Shown here: positions 23,567 to 32,055 of the stretch, piece by piece | Position numbering within the stretch: position 1 is the first letter of the stretch | How the letters are laid out: each line of letters begins with the position of its first letter | Assembly (NCBI GenBank): GCA_017520185.1 | Contig: JAFXGO010000023.1 | Coordinates: forward strand, 1-46,000 | Direction: 5' to 3' | DNA length: 46,000 bases | Origin: Elusimicrobiaceae bacterium | GTDB lineage: Bacteria > Elusimicrobiota > Elusimicrobia > Elusimicrobiales > Elusimicrobiaceae | Position numbers and translations under genes: made by a program | Notes under the pieces: model-generated | The model's input: only the letters and a program-made list of their open reading frames with translations | Database searches by the model: none | What the model was told of the DNA's origin: nothing

Positions 23567-24049
23567 ATGAAAAAAATCATTCTTACGGCTACAGCCTTAT
23601 TGCTTGTAAGTGGTGCTTCTTATGCCACTCAGATGTGCCAATGCGCTAACGGCGATATAAAATGCATTAATGCCTGCACCAAGACCAAAGTAAAAAATGC
23701 CAAAGCGCAAGTAGCGGCACAGAAACAAGCCGATAAGGCTTTTTTAAAAGCCGACAAAGCCGTCACCAAAGAGGCTTCCAAAGACTTAAAAGGCTATTAC
23801 AAGGCCGATAAGCAAGCCGTCAAAACAGAAATGAAAGAAATTAAAGAAAAGGCCAAAGAACAAATCAAACAGGATAAGGCTCAAGGCAAAGCAAATAAAG
23901 AGGCAATCAAAGCCGAACATAAAAAAGCAAAACGCGCCGCCAAAGAACATAAAAAAGAAATGAAACAAGAGGCCAAAGCGGCCAAAAAGGCATCTAAAAA
24001 CCAAGCAGTGGCAGAAGTAGTAGATTGGGAAGCGGTGGTGGAAAATTAA
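23567..24049 (+). CDS. Secreted Cys-motif protein with Lys-rich helix (paralogue)
   Basis: 160 aa, not recognised. Signal peptide 1-20 (ASYA then TQ). The mature N-terminus has the same CxCx6Cx3C pattern (CQCANGDIKCINAC) followed by TKTKVKNAKAQ, then a Lys/Ala/Glu/Gln-rich helix with more lysine and less alanine than its neighbour, ending in an acidic, hydrophobic tail (VAEVVDWEAVVEN) not found in the other. Shine-Dalgarno AAAGGGGG. Very basic helix and secretion suggest binding to polyanions (LPS, DNA, peptidoglycan), as inference. Confidence 0.75.
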   Translation: MKKIILTATALLLVSGASYATQMCQCANGDIKCINACTKTKVKNAKAQVAAQKQADKAFLKADKAVTKEASKDLKGYYKADKQAVKTEMKEIKEKAKEQIKQDKAQGKANKEAIKAEHKKAKRAAKEHKKEMKQEAKAAKKASKNQAVAEVVDWEAVVEN

Positions 24050-24052
24050 AAT

Positions 24053-24083
24053 AAAAACCCCCGCTCTCTAAGCGGGGGTTTTT
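24053..24083. terminator. Bidirectional terminator
   Basis: AAAAACCCCCGCT and AGCGGGGGTTTTT form a perfect 13-bp stem with loop CTCTA, shared by the + Lys-rich gene and the minus-strand pilin. Confidence 0.93.
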
Positions 24084-24091
24084 ATTTTAAA

Positions 24092-24574
24092 CTAATCTAG
24101 ATAGTACCAATTTCCACCTATTCCACAAACACCACTCATACCATCTGTCGGAGACGCAGTTTTAGCCCCTATATCTTGACAGCCACTTCCTCCACAAACA
24201 CGCCGACCATTTTTTATGCCCAATTCGAAGATTTTATTACCGTCATAATAATAACCCGTCAGATCTATCTTATACGGATCTTGCGTACAATTAACTTCTC
24301 CTCCATAACGAAAATACTTGGAACTCTCTACTTCTATGGAAAAACCTGCCGGAACATTTCCGCCACTAGCCGTTGACCACCAACTAATATTTGATGTGGG
24401 ATTTTCCATACAATACACAACAGCGGCTTTGTTTAATGCACTTAAATTGGCCCATGCTTCGGCAGTGCGGCTCTTAAGTACCGTCTTTTGATATTGCGGC
24501 AATGCCACCGCAGACAAGATACCAATGATTAGGACCACAACTAACAACTCAATCAAAGTAAAACCTTTCTTCAT
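24092..24574 (-). CDS. Type IV pilin-like protein (copy B)
   Basis: 160 aa. Short leader MKKG with cleavage before FTLIELL, the shared helix and LPQYQKTVLKSRTAEAWANL, then a variable region (TSNISWWSTASGG) and the Cys pair RRVCGGSGCQDIG near the C-terminus, which ends NWYYLD rather than CYYMN. Shine-Dalgarno AAGGAGA before the ATG at 24574. Its GFTLIELL block is nearly the same DNA as in the other copies, while the 3' two thirds differ. Confidence 0.85.
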   Translation of the reverse strand: MKKGFTLIELLVVVLIIGILSAVALPQYQKTVLKSRTAEAWANLSALNKAAVVYCMENPTSNISWWSTASGGNVPAGFSIEVESSKYFRYGGEVNCTQDPYKIDLTGYYYDGNKIFELGIKNGRRVCGGSGCQDIGAKTASPTDGMSGVCGIGGNWYYLD

Positions 24575-24610
24575 TTTTATCTCCTTTTTTATTAATTTCC
24601 TATCTAAAAA

Positions 24611-24619
24611 ATTTTAGCA
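24611..24619 (-). promoter_or_regulatory. Extended -10 TGCTAAAAT of pilin copy B
   Basis: On the minus strand TGC-TAAAAT lies about 37 nt before the ATG. A TTGACA stands only 13 nt upstream of it, the same short arrangement as before pilin copies C and the broken copy. Confidence 0.5.
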
Positions 24620-24738
24620 AAAAACAAACTGTCAAATCTTTTCTTTTTCCCCCGAAGAAAAAACAACCAAAAAATTTCCTTTTTTTTGCCGTTTTCCCAC
24701 CCAAAGACAGGTATTCAAAAAAGCCGCACCGAAAAGAA

Positions 24739-24771
24739 ACACCGCGTAAAACTTTACGTTCTACGCGGTGT
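24739..24771 (-). terminator. Terminator-like hairpin after the MntP-like pair
   Basis: ACACCGCGTA pairs with TACGCGGTGT (10 bp); the loop has a small internal stem; on the minus strand TTTCTTTTC follows. The rest of 24620-24738 shows nothing recognisable. Confidence 0.6.
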
Positions 24772-24805
24772 AGGAAATCCGAACAACTGCAAAATTTTAC
24801 CAAAC

Positions 24806-25363
24806 TTACAAAATAATCATACGGATAGCCATAATCACCAACACTAATCCGGCCACAAATTCTACTTTTTTGCCTACAATCGTTTTAGAGGATTTGGTGC
24901 CCATATGAAAACCTAAAACCGTCATCAAGAAAGAAATGACCAGCAAAAATAAAACTTGAGGGAACCAACTTTTCCCAAATAATTCCAACGCATAACCAAT
25001 CAAGAAAAATTGAGAGGCACTTAAAGCAGCCACCTTCACCAATTTTTTGGTATCATCGGCTTCTTCTTCTTTGAAACTGGGGGACTTTTCTAACATTTCC
25101 AACATATGCTTGATGCCCAACAATAACAAGAAGGCAAAAGCAATCCAGTTGGCTACATTTACAAAATAACCGCGGAAAAACAAAATGCTAAAGATATAGC
25201 CTATCGTAAAAAAGATGGCATTAAATCCGGAAAAGAAAACCGCTGATTTGATGGAAAAAACACTTTTGGTTTTCAACTCCATTTTCGTAGCCGTCATATT
25301 AGCTGTCACCATATTATCCGTACACAGACAAATAAAAATAATGATTAACGCTATCAATCCCAT
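24806..25363 (-). CDS. Divergent MntP-like membrane protein
   Basis: 185 aa with six predicted membrane segments in two halves of three. The first half keeps the acidic motif (CTDNMVTAN, equal to SMDNFAVAI in the neighbour). The second half reads LSASQFFLIGYAL where MntP has ATSLDALLVGMAL, so the second membrane aspartate is missing. MntP exports Mn2+; loss of one acidic residue makes such activity doubtful alone. It follows the canonical MntP by 33 nt with an AAGGAGA ribosome site, so a joint complex is possible. Upstream TTTGCTAATAT overlaps the neighbour's stop and may add a promoter. Confidence 0.7.
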   Translation of the reverse strand: MGLIALIIIFICLCTDNMVTANMTATKMELKTKSVFSIKSAVFFSGFNAIFFTIGYIFSILFFRGYFVNVANWIAFAFLLLLGIKHMLEMLEKSPSFKEEEADDTKKLVKVAALSASQFFLIGYALELFGKSWFPQVLFLLVISFLMTVLGFHMGTKSSKTIVGKKVEFVAGLVLVIMAIRMIIL

Positions 25364-25396
25364 ATATTCTCCTTTCCTGCTAGTCTTGTTTTTATA

Positions 25397-25963
25397 TTAG
25401 CAAATTCCCAGCCCGCTGAGTAGTACCCATACACCCACCGCGCTTAATGACACTCCGCCAGACACTTCCATCCAAGTACCAAAACGTTTGCCTAAATAAT
25501 TTCCTAAATAAAATCCTATATAACTGGTGACAAGCACAGACCCCATCATAAACACCAATGTCAAAAGATATGGAGCCTGCGTCAAAGAGAGTGCCATTCC
25601 TACCAACAACGCATCTAAACTGGTGGCTAAAGCAAGCACAAAAATCATTTTCAAAGAAATCAGTTGGCACAAAGAAGTTTCTTCTTTTTTTTCAAAAGCC
25701 TCCTTTACCATTTTTAACCCAATCAAAAGCAAAACAATAAAAGCAAACCAATGATCCACCGAGTCTATCACCCGGCCCAATTCTTTTCCGCCGAACCACC
25801 CCACACTGAGCATCAGTGCGTGTGCCAACACAAAACAAAGGCTAACTCCTAAAATGTGTTTAAAACGCAAATTTCTGCCACAAGCACACCCTGAGGCAAT
25901 GGCAACAGCAAAGTTATCCATAGACAAACTAAGCGCTACTATAAAACTAGACAGTACGTTCAT
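25397..25963 (-). CDS. mntP: Manganese efflux pump MntP
   Basis: 188 aa, six membrane segments. Both family motifs are present: SMDNFAVAIASG in helix 1 and TSLDALLVGMALS in helix 4, each with the conserved membrane aspartate, and Gly-rich segments in between (SVGWFGGKELG). In E. coli MntP exports Mn2+ and is controlled by MntR and a Mn riboswitch; no such riboswitch is seen here, as the leader is absent or very short. CATAAT ends 6 nt before the ATG. Divergent from the serine dehydratase, with 39 bp between the starts. Confidence 0.88.
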   Translation of the reverse strand: MNVLSSFIVALSLSMDNFAVAIASGCACGRNLRFKHILGVSLCFVLAHALMLSVGWFGGKELGRVIDSVDHWFAFIVLLLIGLKMVKEAFEKKEETSLCQLISLKMIFVLALATSLDALLVGMALSLTQAPYLLTLVFMMGSVLVTSYIGFYLGNYLGKRFGTWMEVSGGVSLSAVGVWVLLSGLGIC

Positions 25964-25969
25964 ATGTAA

Positions 25970-25982
25970 ATTATGATACCAT
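25970..25982. promoter_or_regulatory. Overlapping divergent -10 boxes
   Basis: On the minus strand CATAAT (25970-25975) is 6 nt before the MntP ATG, and TGG-TATCAT overlaps it. On the + strand TGA-TACCAT (25974-25982) would serve the serine dehydratase. The two promoters occlude each other, so expression could be mutually exclusive. Confidence 0.45.
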
Positions 25983-26002
25983 TTTTAATAAGGAAATTTT
26001 TT

Positions 26003-27223
26003 ATGGAAACACTAAAAGAACTTTACAAAATAGGCTGCGGACCTTCCAGCAGCCACACCATGGGCCCCCGAAAGGCGGCCGATGCTTTCAACAGCCGTTA
26101 TCCGGCGGCTTGCTCTTTCCGTGTCACATTATATGGCTCTTTGGCAGCCACCGGCAAAGGGCATTTAACTGATTTTACAATTCGGGAGGCATTCTATCCT
26201 AAACCGATTGATATTATTTTTGAGCCCAACACTTCTTTACCTAAACATCCTAACGCACTTAAATTAGAGGCTTTGGATCAAGCCGGTCATGTGATAGGCA
26301 CACACACCGTATATAGTGTAGGTGGCGGGGCTATCCGCGATGAAGAAAACTTTGGCAAACACTTAAACAATGTCTATCCGCACAAATCCATGACGGAAAT
26401 CATTCAATACACTTCCGATAAGAGAATGCTTCTTTGGGAATATGTGGAAGAATGTGAGGGGCCTGAAATCTGGGATTATTTGACCGAAGTTTGGAACACC
26501 ATGAAAGAAACCATGAAAAGAGGCCTGTCTAAACGCGGTGTTTTGCCGGGTTCTTTGAATTTAGAACGTAAAGCCCAACGTTATTTATATAAAGCGGAAA
26601 ATTCCCCCCGTTATCTGCGCCGCATGAATAATTTGTTTTCTTACGCTTTAGCATGTGCAGAAGAAAATGCCTCCGGCGGCATCGTGGTGACGGCGCCCAC
26701 CTGCGGTTCTTGCGGCGTTTTGCCGGCTGTCTGCAGACTGATACAAGAAATTTGTGAATTTGAAGACAGCACCATTATCCGCGCTTTGGCCACCGCTAGT
26801 TTATTTGGCAATATGGCCAAAACCAATGCTTCTATCTCCGGAGCCGAAGTAGGCTGTCAAGGCGAAATTGGCGTTGCGTGTGCGATGGCGGCAGCGGCTA
26901 CCTGTCAGTTGGAAGGTGGCGATAATAAACGCATTGAATATGCTGCTGAAATGGGATTGGAACATCATTTGGGCCTTACCTGTGATCCGGTGGACGGATT
27001 GGTGCAAATCCCTTGTATTGAAAGAAATGCTTTGGCGGCTTCTCGTGCGTTAGATTGCGCCACTTACGCCTTAATGTCAGACGGATACAACCGCGTGTCT
27101 TACGACGATGTGCTGGCCACTATGATGCAAACCGGCAAAGACATGCACGCGGCCTATCGCGAAACGGCTCAAGGCGGATTAGCTCATTTTTTCAGACATA
27201 AATTTTTGAAAAAAGGAGAATAA
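26003..27223 (+). CDS. sdaA: L-serine ammonia-lyase (serine dehydratase), single-chain Fe-S type
   Basis: 406 aa. Converts L-serine to pyruvate and ammonia with a [4Fe-4S] cluster. The beta part opens with GPSSSHTMGPRKAA; the alpha part has APTCGSCGVLPAV, GAEVGCQGEIG and GLTCDPVDGLVQIPCIERNA, carrying the cluster cysteines. The SHTMGP serine-binding motif is intact. Length is slightly below the usual 450, with a shorter middle. The ATG at 26003 has AAGGAAA upstream; ten in-frame codons before it include no ribosome site. The nitroreductase follows after 1 nt, so they form an operon. Confidence 0.92.
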   Translation: METLKELYKIGCGPSSSHTMGPRKAADAFNSRYPAACSFRVTLYGSLAATGKGHLTDFTIREAFYPKPIDIIFEPNTSLPKHPNALKLEALDQAGHVIGTHTVYSVGGGAIRDEENFGKHLNNVYPHKSMTEIIQYTSDKRMLLWEYVEECEGPEIWDYLTEVWNTMKETMKRGLSKRGVLPGSLNLERKAQRYLYKAENSPRYLRRMNNLFSYALACAEENASGGIVVTAPTCGSCGVLPAVCRLIQEICEFEDSTIIRALATASLFGNMAKTNASISGAEVGCQGEIGVACAMAAAATCQLEGGDNKRIEYAAEMGLEHHLGLTCDPVDGLVQIPCIERNALAASRALDCATYALMSDGYNRVSYDDVLATMMQTGKDMHAAYRETAQGGLAHFFRHKFLKKGE

Positions 27224-27224
27224 A

Positions 27225-27734
27225 ATGTATACTTTACAAGCGATTGAAAAAAGAAGATCTATCCGAAAATTTCAAGATAAAACAATTTCTGCCGAACAAA
27301 TAAAAACTTTACTCAAAGCTGCCATGCTGGCCCCTACGGCACGCAATTGTCAAGAGTGGGAGTTTGTAGTAATTAAGGACCGTATTGTTTTAAATGCGCT
27401 TAAAGAAGTTCATCCGCATGCTCAAATGCTCTCCACCGCTGATTGCGCCATCGTTGTCTGTGCAGACACTTCCCGCGAGTGGGCTGCCGGATATTGGATG
27501 GGCGATTGCGGGGCTGCCACGCAAAATATTTTACTCGCTGCTACAGATATGGGCATCGGTTCTGTTTGGCTGGGAGTATACCCGAATGAAGACCGCATGC
27601 AAGCCATTGCTGATGTTCTTCAACTCCCTACGAACGTCAAACCTTTCAATGTAATTGCGCTGGGATATCCAGATGAAGAAAAAGAGCCTGTGGACCGCTT
27701 TGACGAAAAGAAAATTCACTACGAAAAATGGTAA
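27225..27734 (+). CDS. Nitroreductase family FMN protein
   Basis: 169 aa. N-terminal KRRSIRKFQDKTISAEQI and APTARNCQEWEFVVI are typical of the short nitroreductase family, followed by DCGAATQNILLAATDMGIGSVWLG and a C-terminal IALGYPDEEK. The Arg pair and Asn-Cys at the flavin site are present. Such enzymes use FMN and NAD(P)H; substrate not predictable. AAAAGGAGAA forms the ribosome site at the end of sdaA. Confidence 0.85.
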   Translation: MYTLQAIEKRRSIRKFQDKTISAEQIKTLLKAAMLAPTARNCQEWEFVVIKDRIVLNALKEVHPHAQMLSTADCAIVVCADTSREWAAGYWMGDCGAATQNILLAATDMGIGSVWLGVYPNEDRMQAIADVLQLPTNVKPFNVIALGYPDEEKEPVDRFDEKKIHYEKW

Positions 27735-27735
27735 A

Positions 27736-27762
27736 TAAAAACCCGCTTTAAGCGGGTTTTTA
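27736..27762. terminator. Bidirectional terminator
   Basis: AAAAACCCGCTT and AAGCGGGTTTTT share a TTTA-type loop. It closes the sdaA operon and overlaps the stop of the convergent GGDEF-EAL gene. Confidence 0.88.
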
Positions 27763-29997
27763 TTTTTGAGTTTCTTCTTGCAAACGTTTTTCAAATTCAG
27801 TCACAGGCAACGGACGAGAGAACAAATATCCCTGTGCCATATCGCAACCAATACGGCTTAAAAACTCGGCCTGTTCTTTGGTTTCCACCCCTTCAGCCAC
27901 AATGCTGCTGCCCAAATCTTTAATCATTTTTACAGCACCTGAAATAATTTGGCGCATACGGGGGTTTCCTTCGCCGCGTGCTAAAAATTCTTTATCTAAT
28001 TTAATACAATCAAAATATAAATTTTTAAGCACATTTAACGAAGAATAACCCGAGCCAAAATCGTCCATCGCCACGAAAAATCCTTTTTCATGCAACCCGT
28101 CTATCACTTGCTTCATGCGTTCTACATTGCCAAACACTACACTCTCCGTCAACTCAATTTCCAACAGAGAATGAGCCACCCCATATTTGTCGGCCATATT
28201 GGACAATGTGTCAATAAAGGAAGGGTCTTCCAAATGCAATCTGGAAAAGTTAACCCCGATAGGCACCACCGGTTTTTCTTCTTCCTTCCAGCGTTTTAAC
28301 AGGCGCAAACTCTCCTCTAAAATAAACAAATCCAACTTCAACACAAAGCCGTTTCTTTCAAAAACGGGAATAAAACTATCCGGCGGAATCAAACCTTTTT
28401 CAGGGTGCTCCCAACGCACCAATGCCTCTGCACTGCGCGTAATGCCCGTTTTAAAATCACATTTGGGTTGTAAGTAAATATGAAATTCTCCATTGAGCAT
28501 GGCTTGTTCCATACTGCTTTCAATACGTTTTTCGTTTACAATTTCTCGGCGGTAGGCCTCGTCATAAAAAGCACAGGTCCTGCCGGCATGTTGCTTAGCT
28601 GAAGCCCATGCCAAATTGGCTCTATCCAACATAATGTAAAAAGGCACATCTTCGTCCAATACGTACACACCGCAAGTTAAAGACAAGGGCAAACATTCTC
28701 CGCCCGCTCTGCAAAATCTGCCGGCGCGGTCCAACAAAGCATCCAGCCGACGGCCCAATTCATCACGGTCAGGGCACGCAACCAATAATATAAACACATC
28801 TGCCCCGCTACGACAGAAAAGTTCCCCTTTTTCCAAACCGGACTGTAAGGCTTCTGCCACTTGCTTTAGGATTTGATCCCCCTGTTCAAAACCATAAATA
28901 TCATTGACGGCTTTGAAGCGGTTTACATTGACCAAAGCAAAAGCCACAGGTATATTTTGGTCATGGAAATCTTGCGCCGCTTTGGTAAATTTTAAGCGAA
29001 AAGCATTTAGATTATCACTTTGCGTCAGCGGATCTACAAAACCCAACTTATACAAAGCCTTACTGCTTTGATATTGCATGCGCAAGATAAAAATCAGCAG
29101 TACCACCAACACCGCAATAATAGACAAACACAACAACAAAGACATCAGCATCAACTCTTGCGCCTTTTCTGCCATTGACTGCGTGGGCAAAACGGAAAGA
29201 CCATACCAACCGTTATACGCCAGTGGCCTGTAAGAAGCAAAGCGATGCAAACCATTTACGGAATATCCGGTTAACCCTTCTTGACCGGCATTAAAATCAT
29301 TTTTCATCTTATCAGCAGATAACCCTTTGTCAAAAACTGCCTGCTGGCCAAAACGAAAAATATTTTGAAAAGCTGCTTCAGGATAAGAAATTACCACATC
29401 TCCTGCTTTGGTGAGAATAAAAGAAAGCCCCTCCCCATGCATAGACGTGTCCGCCAAAGCCTGCTCATAAAAATGGGTAGGCTGTGTGGCAAACACCAAG
29501 CCCAACTTTTCCCCATTGACACGCAGCGGAATAGCCAGCACTAAAATATTTTTCTTAGAAAATGGATCTTTGCGCTGGATAGACACATAGTGACTATGCT
29601 CATAAGCGCTAGCCACTTCATCTTTAGATAAAAAATTTTGCTGAATTTGCCCGTTGGAAAAGATTGCTTCTCCGTTGGGAAATTGCACCCCTGTCATTTC
29701 AAAAGAGTTTCTTCTGTTTTGACGGTTTAAATAGGTGACAAGTTCCGCTTTGTTCTGCAAAGCACCCGGCTGTTCCAAAGAAACGGAAAGAGCCGTCAAT
29801 ACTTGCAGTTCCGCCCCCAACAAACGCTCAAAATTTTCCGCAAGTTCGCGGCTGACCACCACTATTGATTGTCTGGCATCTAAAGCCAAACGATTGGTGA
29901 CTTGTTGCCAGTACACCACAGAACCCACCGCCACCGCAAGGGCAGCCGTTAGGATAATGCCGAAAGAACGTTTAAATCCTGTGATTCTGTATTTCAC
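27760..29997 (-). CDS. Sensor with degenerate GGDEF and intact EAL domain
   Basis: 745 aa. Membrane segment about 12-30, extracytoplasmic Cache-like sensor about 35-280, second membrane segment about 285-310, GGDEF domain about 335-480, EAL about 490-740. The GGDEF motif reads SGADVF, with the second Gly and the Glu lost, so cyclase activity is unlikely. The EAL part has EALVRW, NFSRLHL, ELTESVVF, DDFGSGYSSL, KLDKEF and AEGVET, so c-di-GMP hydrolysis is likely. The start is GTG at 29997. A gene of unknown function lies 28 nt upstream and may be co-transcribed. Confidence 0.9.
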   Translation of the reverse strand: MKYRITGFKRSFGIILTAALAVAVGSVVYWQQVTNRLALDARQSIVVVSRELAENFERLLGAELQVLTALSVSLEQPGALQNKAELVTYLNRQNRRNSFEMTGVQFPNGEAIFSNGQIQQNFLSKDEVASAYEHSHYVSIQRKDPFSKKNILVLAIPLRVNGEKLGLVFATQPTHFYEQALADTSMHGEGLSFILTKAGDVVISYPEAAFQNIFRFGQQAVFDKGLSADKMKNDFNAGQEGLTGYSVNGLHRFASYRPLAYNGWYGLSVLPTQSMAEKAQELMLMSLLLCLSIIAVLVVLLIFILRMQYQSSKALYKLGFVDPLTQSDNLNAFRLKFTKAAQDFHDQNIPVAFALVNVNRFKAVNDIYGFEQGDQILKQVAEALQSGLEKGELFCRSGADVFILLVACPDRDELGRRLDALLDRAGRFCRAGGECLPLSLTCGVYVLDEDVPFYIMLDRANLAWASAKQHAGRTCAFYDEAYRREIVNEKRIESSMEQAMLNGEFHIYLQPKCDFKTGITRSAEALVRWEHPEKGLIPPDSFIPVFERNGFVLKLDLFILEESLRLLKRWKEEEKPVVPIGVNFSRLHLEDPSFIDTLSNMADKYGVAHSLLEIELTESVVFGNVERMKQVIDGLHEKGFFVAMDDFGSGYSSLNVLKNLYFDCIKLDKEFLARGEGNPRMRQIISGAVKMIKDLGSSIVAEGVETKEQAEFLSRIGCDMAQGYLFSRPLPVTEFEKRLQEETQK

Positions 29998-30024
29998 GTG
30001 TGTACCTGAACTAAATGAAATATT

Positions 30025-30579
30025 TTATTGTTTCTTTTCTTCTTTAGTTTGTGTCTGTTGAGCAGCATTGCTTTGCTCTGCTTGGGCCTGCTCCTGTCTG
30101 AAAGCAGCCAATACTTGCTGAGTATACGCAAAAAAAGGATATAACGGATTTTCCGGATTTCGGGCCTCTTTTTCTAACAAATCTTTTGCATATATTTGTC
30201 CTTCTGCAGATACGGCAAACAAAGTAATATGCTCCGGATCGGATTGCGCCTGCAACACATCTACTTTTTCTAACCTCAAGGCATTTGCCGCAGCAGCCTG
30301 CATTAAATGCAATGTTTTTTCCCGTACGGGTCCACTGGCTGCCCCGCCGGTAAATCCGCCCAAACCGCTGGCGCTGTTATTTTCAAAATATACGCTGGCA
30401 TTTCCTAAAGAAGATGCCGCTATAATTAAATTTTTAATACCGCCTTTTGTATCTTTGGCCGCCATTTCTACACCGGCGATACAAATCTTTTTTTCCCCTA
30501 ATTGCGGAACTTCATTTTTGTGTTGGAGATTTTTGACATCCAGCCAAAACCCCCTCATAGTTTCATATGCTTTATTCAT
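30025..30579 (-). CDS. Hypothetical protein upstream of the GGDEF-EAL gene
   Basis: 184 aa, not recognised. No signal peptide or membrane segment. Residues 25-90 contain KKICIAGVEMAAKD, LIIAASSLG and a Gly-rich loop (SASGLGGFTGGAASG); residues 95-160 are helical; the last 25 are Gln/Glu/Lys/Ala-rich and probably disordered (NAAQQTQTKEEKKQ). The Gly-rich loop could bind nucleotide or be structural. Shine-Dalgarno AGAGGAAA. The 30580-30806 divergent gap holds its TGCTAAACT extended -10 (30616-30624) and the deoB promoter region. Confidence 0.55.
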   Translation of the reverse strand: MNKAYETMRGFWLDVKNLQHKNEVPQLGEKKICIAGVEMAAKDTKGGIKNLIIAASSLGNASVYFENNSASGLGGFTGGAASGPVREKTLHLMQAAAANALRLEKVDVLQAQSDPEHITLFAVSAEGQIYAKDLLEKEARNPENPLYPFFAYTQQVLAAFRQEQAQAEQSNAAQQTQTKEEKKQ

Positions 30580-30615
30580 ATTTTCCTCTTTAATAATCTC
30601 TATTGTATATAGTTT

Positions 30616-30624
30616 AGCATGAAA
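30616..30624 (-). promoter_or_regulatory. Extended -10 TGCTAAACT
   Basis: On the minus strand TGC-TAAACT lies about 37 nt before the ATG at 30579. TATACAAT further down is an alternative. Confidence 0.5.
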
Positions 30625-30806
30625 CGCGCGCGTACGAAAAGAATTATTCTTTTTTCACATCATTTCCGTTCTTATTTTCTTTCTATGATTATTATAGTTG
30701 CCTTGTTTTTCTTTATCTCGCGGAAATTTGTACTATATTTTGTAAGTGACGAAATTGTTTTAATTTGATAAAGTAGAGAAACAAGTTTGCTAAAAGGAGG
30801 CCTTTT

Positions 30807-32015
30807 ATGGCTAAAAAAGGACGGGCAATTATTTTGATGATGGATTCTTTTGGTATCGGGGGAGCCAAAGATGCTGCTCGGTTTAATGACGAAGGGGCAG
30901 ACACATTAGGGCATATCGCCTCTGCACGCGGCCATCTTAATATTCCTAATCTTTCATACTTGGGCTTATTACGCGCAGCGCAAGCCTCTACGGGGCGCCG
31001 TATACAAACGGGAGAACAAGATATCCCGTCCATCTTAATGCCCGCCAAATATGGATTTATGAAAGAGGTCAGCAAAGGCAAAGATACTTCTTCGGGCCAT
31101 TGGGAAATGGCCGGCGTACCCGTCACCTTTGACTGGGGATATTTTAAACCGCAGTATCCGTCTTTCCCACCAGAATTGATAGAAAAAATTTGCCAAGAAG
31201 CAGGTTTAGACGGCATCTTAGCCAACAAAGCTGCATCCGGCACCGAAGTGATTGAAGAATTTGGCCAAGAGCATATCCAAACAGGCAAACCTATTTGTTA
31301 TACCTCAGCCGACAGTGTGTTTCAAATTGCCGCGCACGAAAAACATTTCGGCTTAGAAAGGCTTTACCAAGTGTGCGAAATTGCTTTTAAACATTTAAAA
31401 CCTTACAATATTGCTCGCGTCATCGCGCGGCCTTTTGAAGGAGAGAAAAAAGGCGAATTTAAGCGCACCAAAAACCGCCATGATTATTCTGTCACTCCTC
31501 CTGCCAAAACTTTATTGGACGTAATGAAAGAAAACGGCGGGAATGTAATTTCCGTTGGGAAAATTGCCGATATTTTTGCCCAGCAGGGCATTACCAAAGC
31601 CGTCAAAGCCTCCGGCTTAGAGCAATTGTGGGACGTGACCTTAGAGGAAGTAAAAAACGCACCCGATAACAGTATTGTTTTTACCAACTTTGTGGATTTC
31701 GACATGACTTGGGGCCACCGACGTGATGTGGAAGGATATGCACAAGGATTGGAATATTTTGATAAACGCCTGGCAGATTTGGCACCGCTACTCAAAGAAA
31801 ATGATTTGGTATTTATTACCGCAGATCATGGGTGTGACCCTACCTACAAAGGCACCGACCACACACGTGAAAATGTGCCTGTGCTGATGTTCGGCCCGCG
31901 TGTCATGCCGTGCTTTATCGGCGAGCGGGAAACATATGCAGACTTAGGCCAAACCATTGCCGAGCATTTGGGTCTGCCACCGCTACAAACGGGAAGAAGT
32001 TTTTTAAATGAGTAA
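30807..32015 (+). CDS. deoB: Phosphopentomutase
   Basis: 402 aa alkaline-phosphatase-fold enzyme that interconverts ribose (or deoxyribose) 1- and 5-phosphate in nucleoside salvage. Metal and active-site motifs: [24 protein letters not shown] (Thr nucleophile), [31 protein letters not shown]. Full length for the family. A strong AAGGAGG precedes the ATG; a TGA-TAAAGT extended -10 lies about 45 nt upstream. Monocistronic. Confidence 0.95.
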   Translation: MAKKGRAIILMMDSFGIGGAKDAARFNDEGADTLGHIASARGHLNIPNLSYLGLLRAAQASTGRRIQTGEQDIPSILMPAKYGFMKEVSKGKDTSSGHWEMAGVPVTFDWGYFKPQYPSFPPELIEKICQEAGLDGILANKAASGTEVIEEFGQEHIQTGKPICYTSADSVFQIAAHEKHFGLERLYQVCEIAFKHLKPYNIARVIARPFEGEKKGEFKRTKNRHDYSVTPPAKTLLDVMKENGGNVISVGKIADIFAQQGITKAVKASGLEQLWDVTLEEVKNAPDNSIVFTNFVDFDMTWGHRRDVEGYAQGLEYFDKRLADLAPLLKENDLVFITADHGCDPTYKGTDHTRENVPVLMFGPRVMPCFIGERETYADLGQTIAEHLGLPPLQTGRSFLNE

Positions 32016-32045
32016 AAAAACCCCGCTCTTTCGAGCGGGGTTTTT
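32016..32045. terminator. Bidirectional terminator
   Basis: AAAAACCCCGCTC and GAGCGGGGTTTTT, perfect 13 bp around TTTC, between deoB and the convergent pilin. Confidence 0.93.
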
Positions 32046-32055
32046 CATATAAAAT

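Noticed and set aside
25973-26002. Earlier start for the serine dehydratase
   Set aside because: It would add ten codons that overlap the promoter and lie upstream of the AAGGAAA ribosome site.
30713-31288. 191-codon minus-strand frame inside deoB
   Set aside because: Shadow of a well-supported phosphopentomutase.
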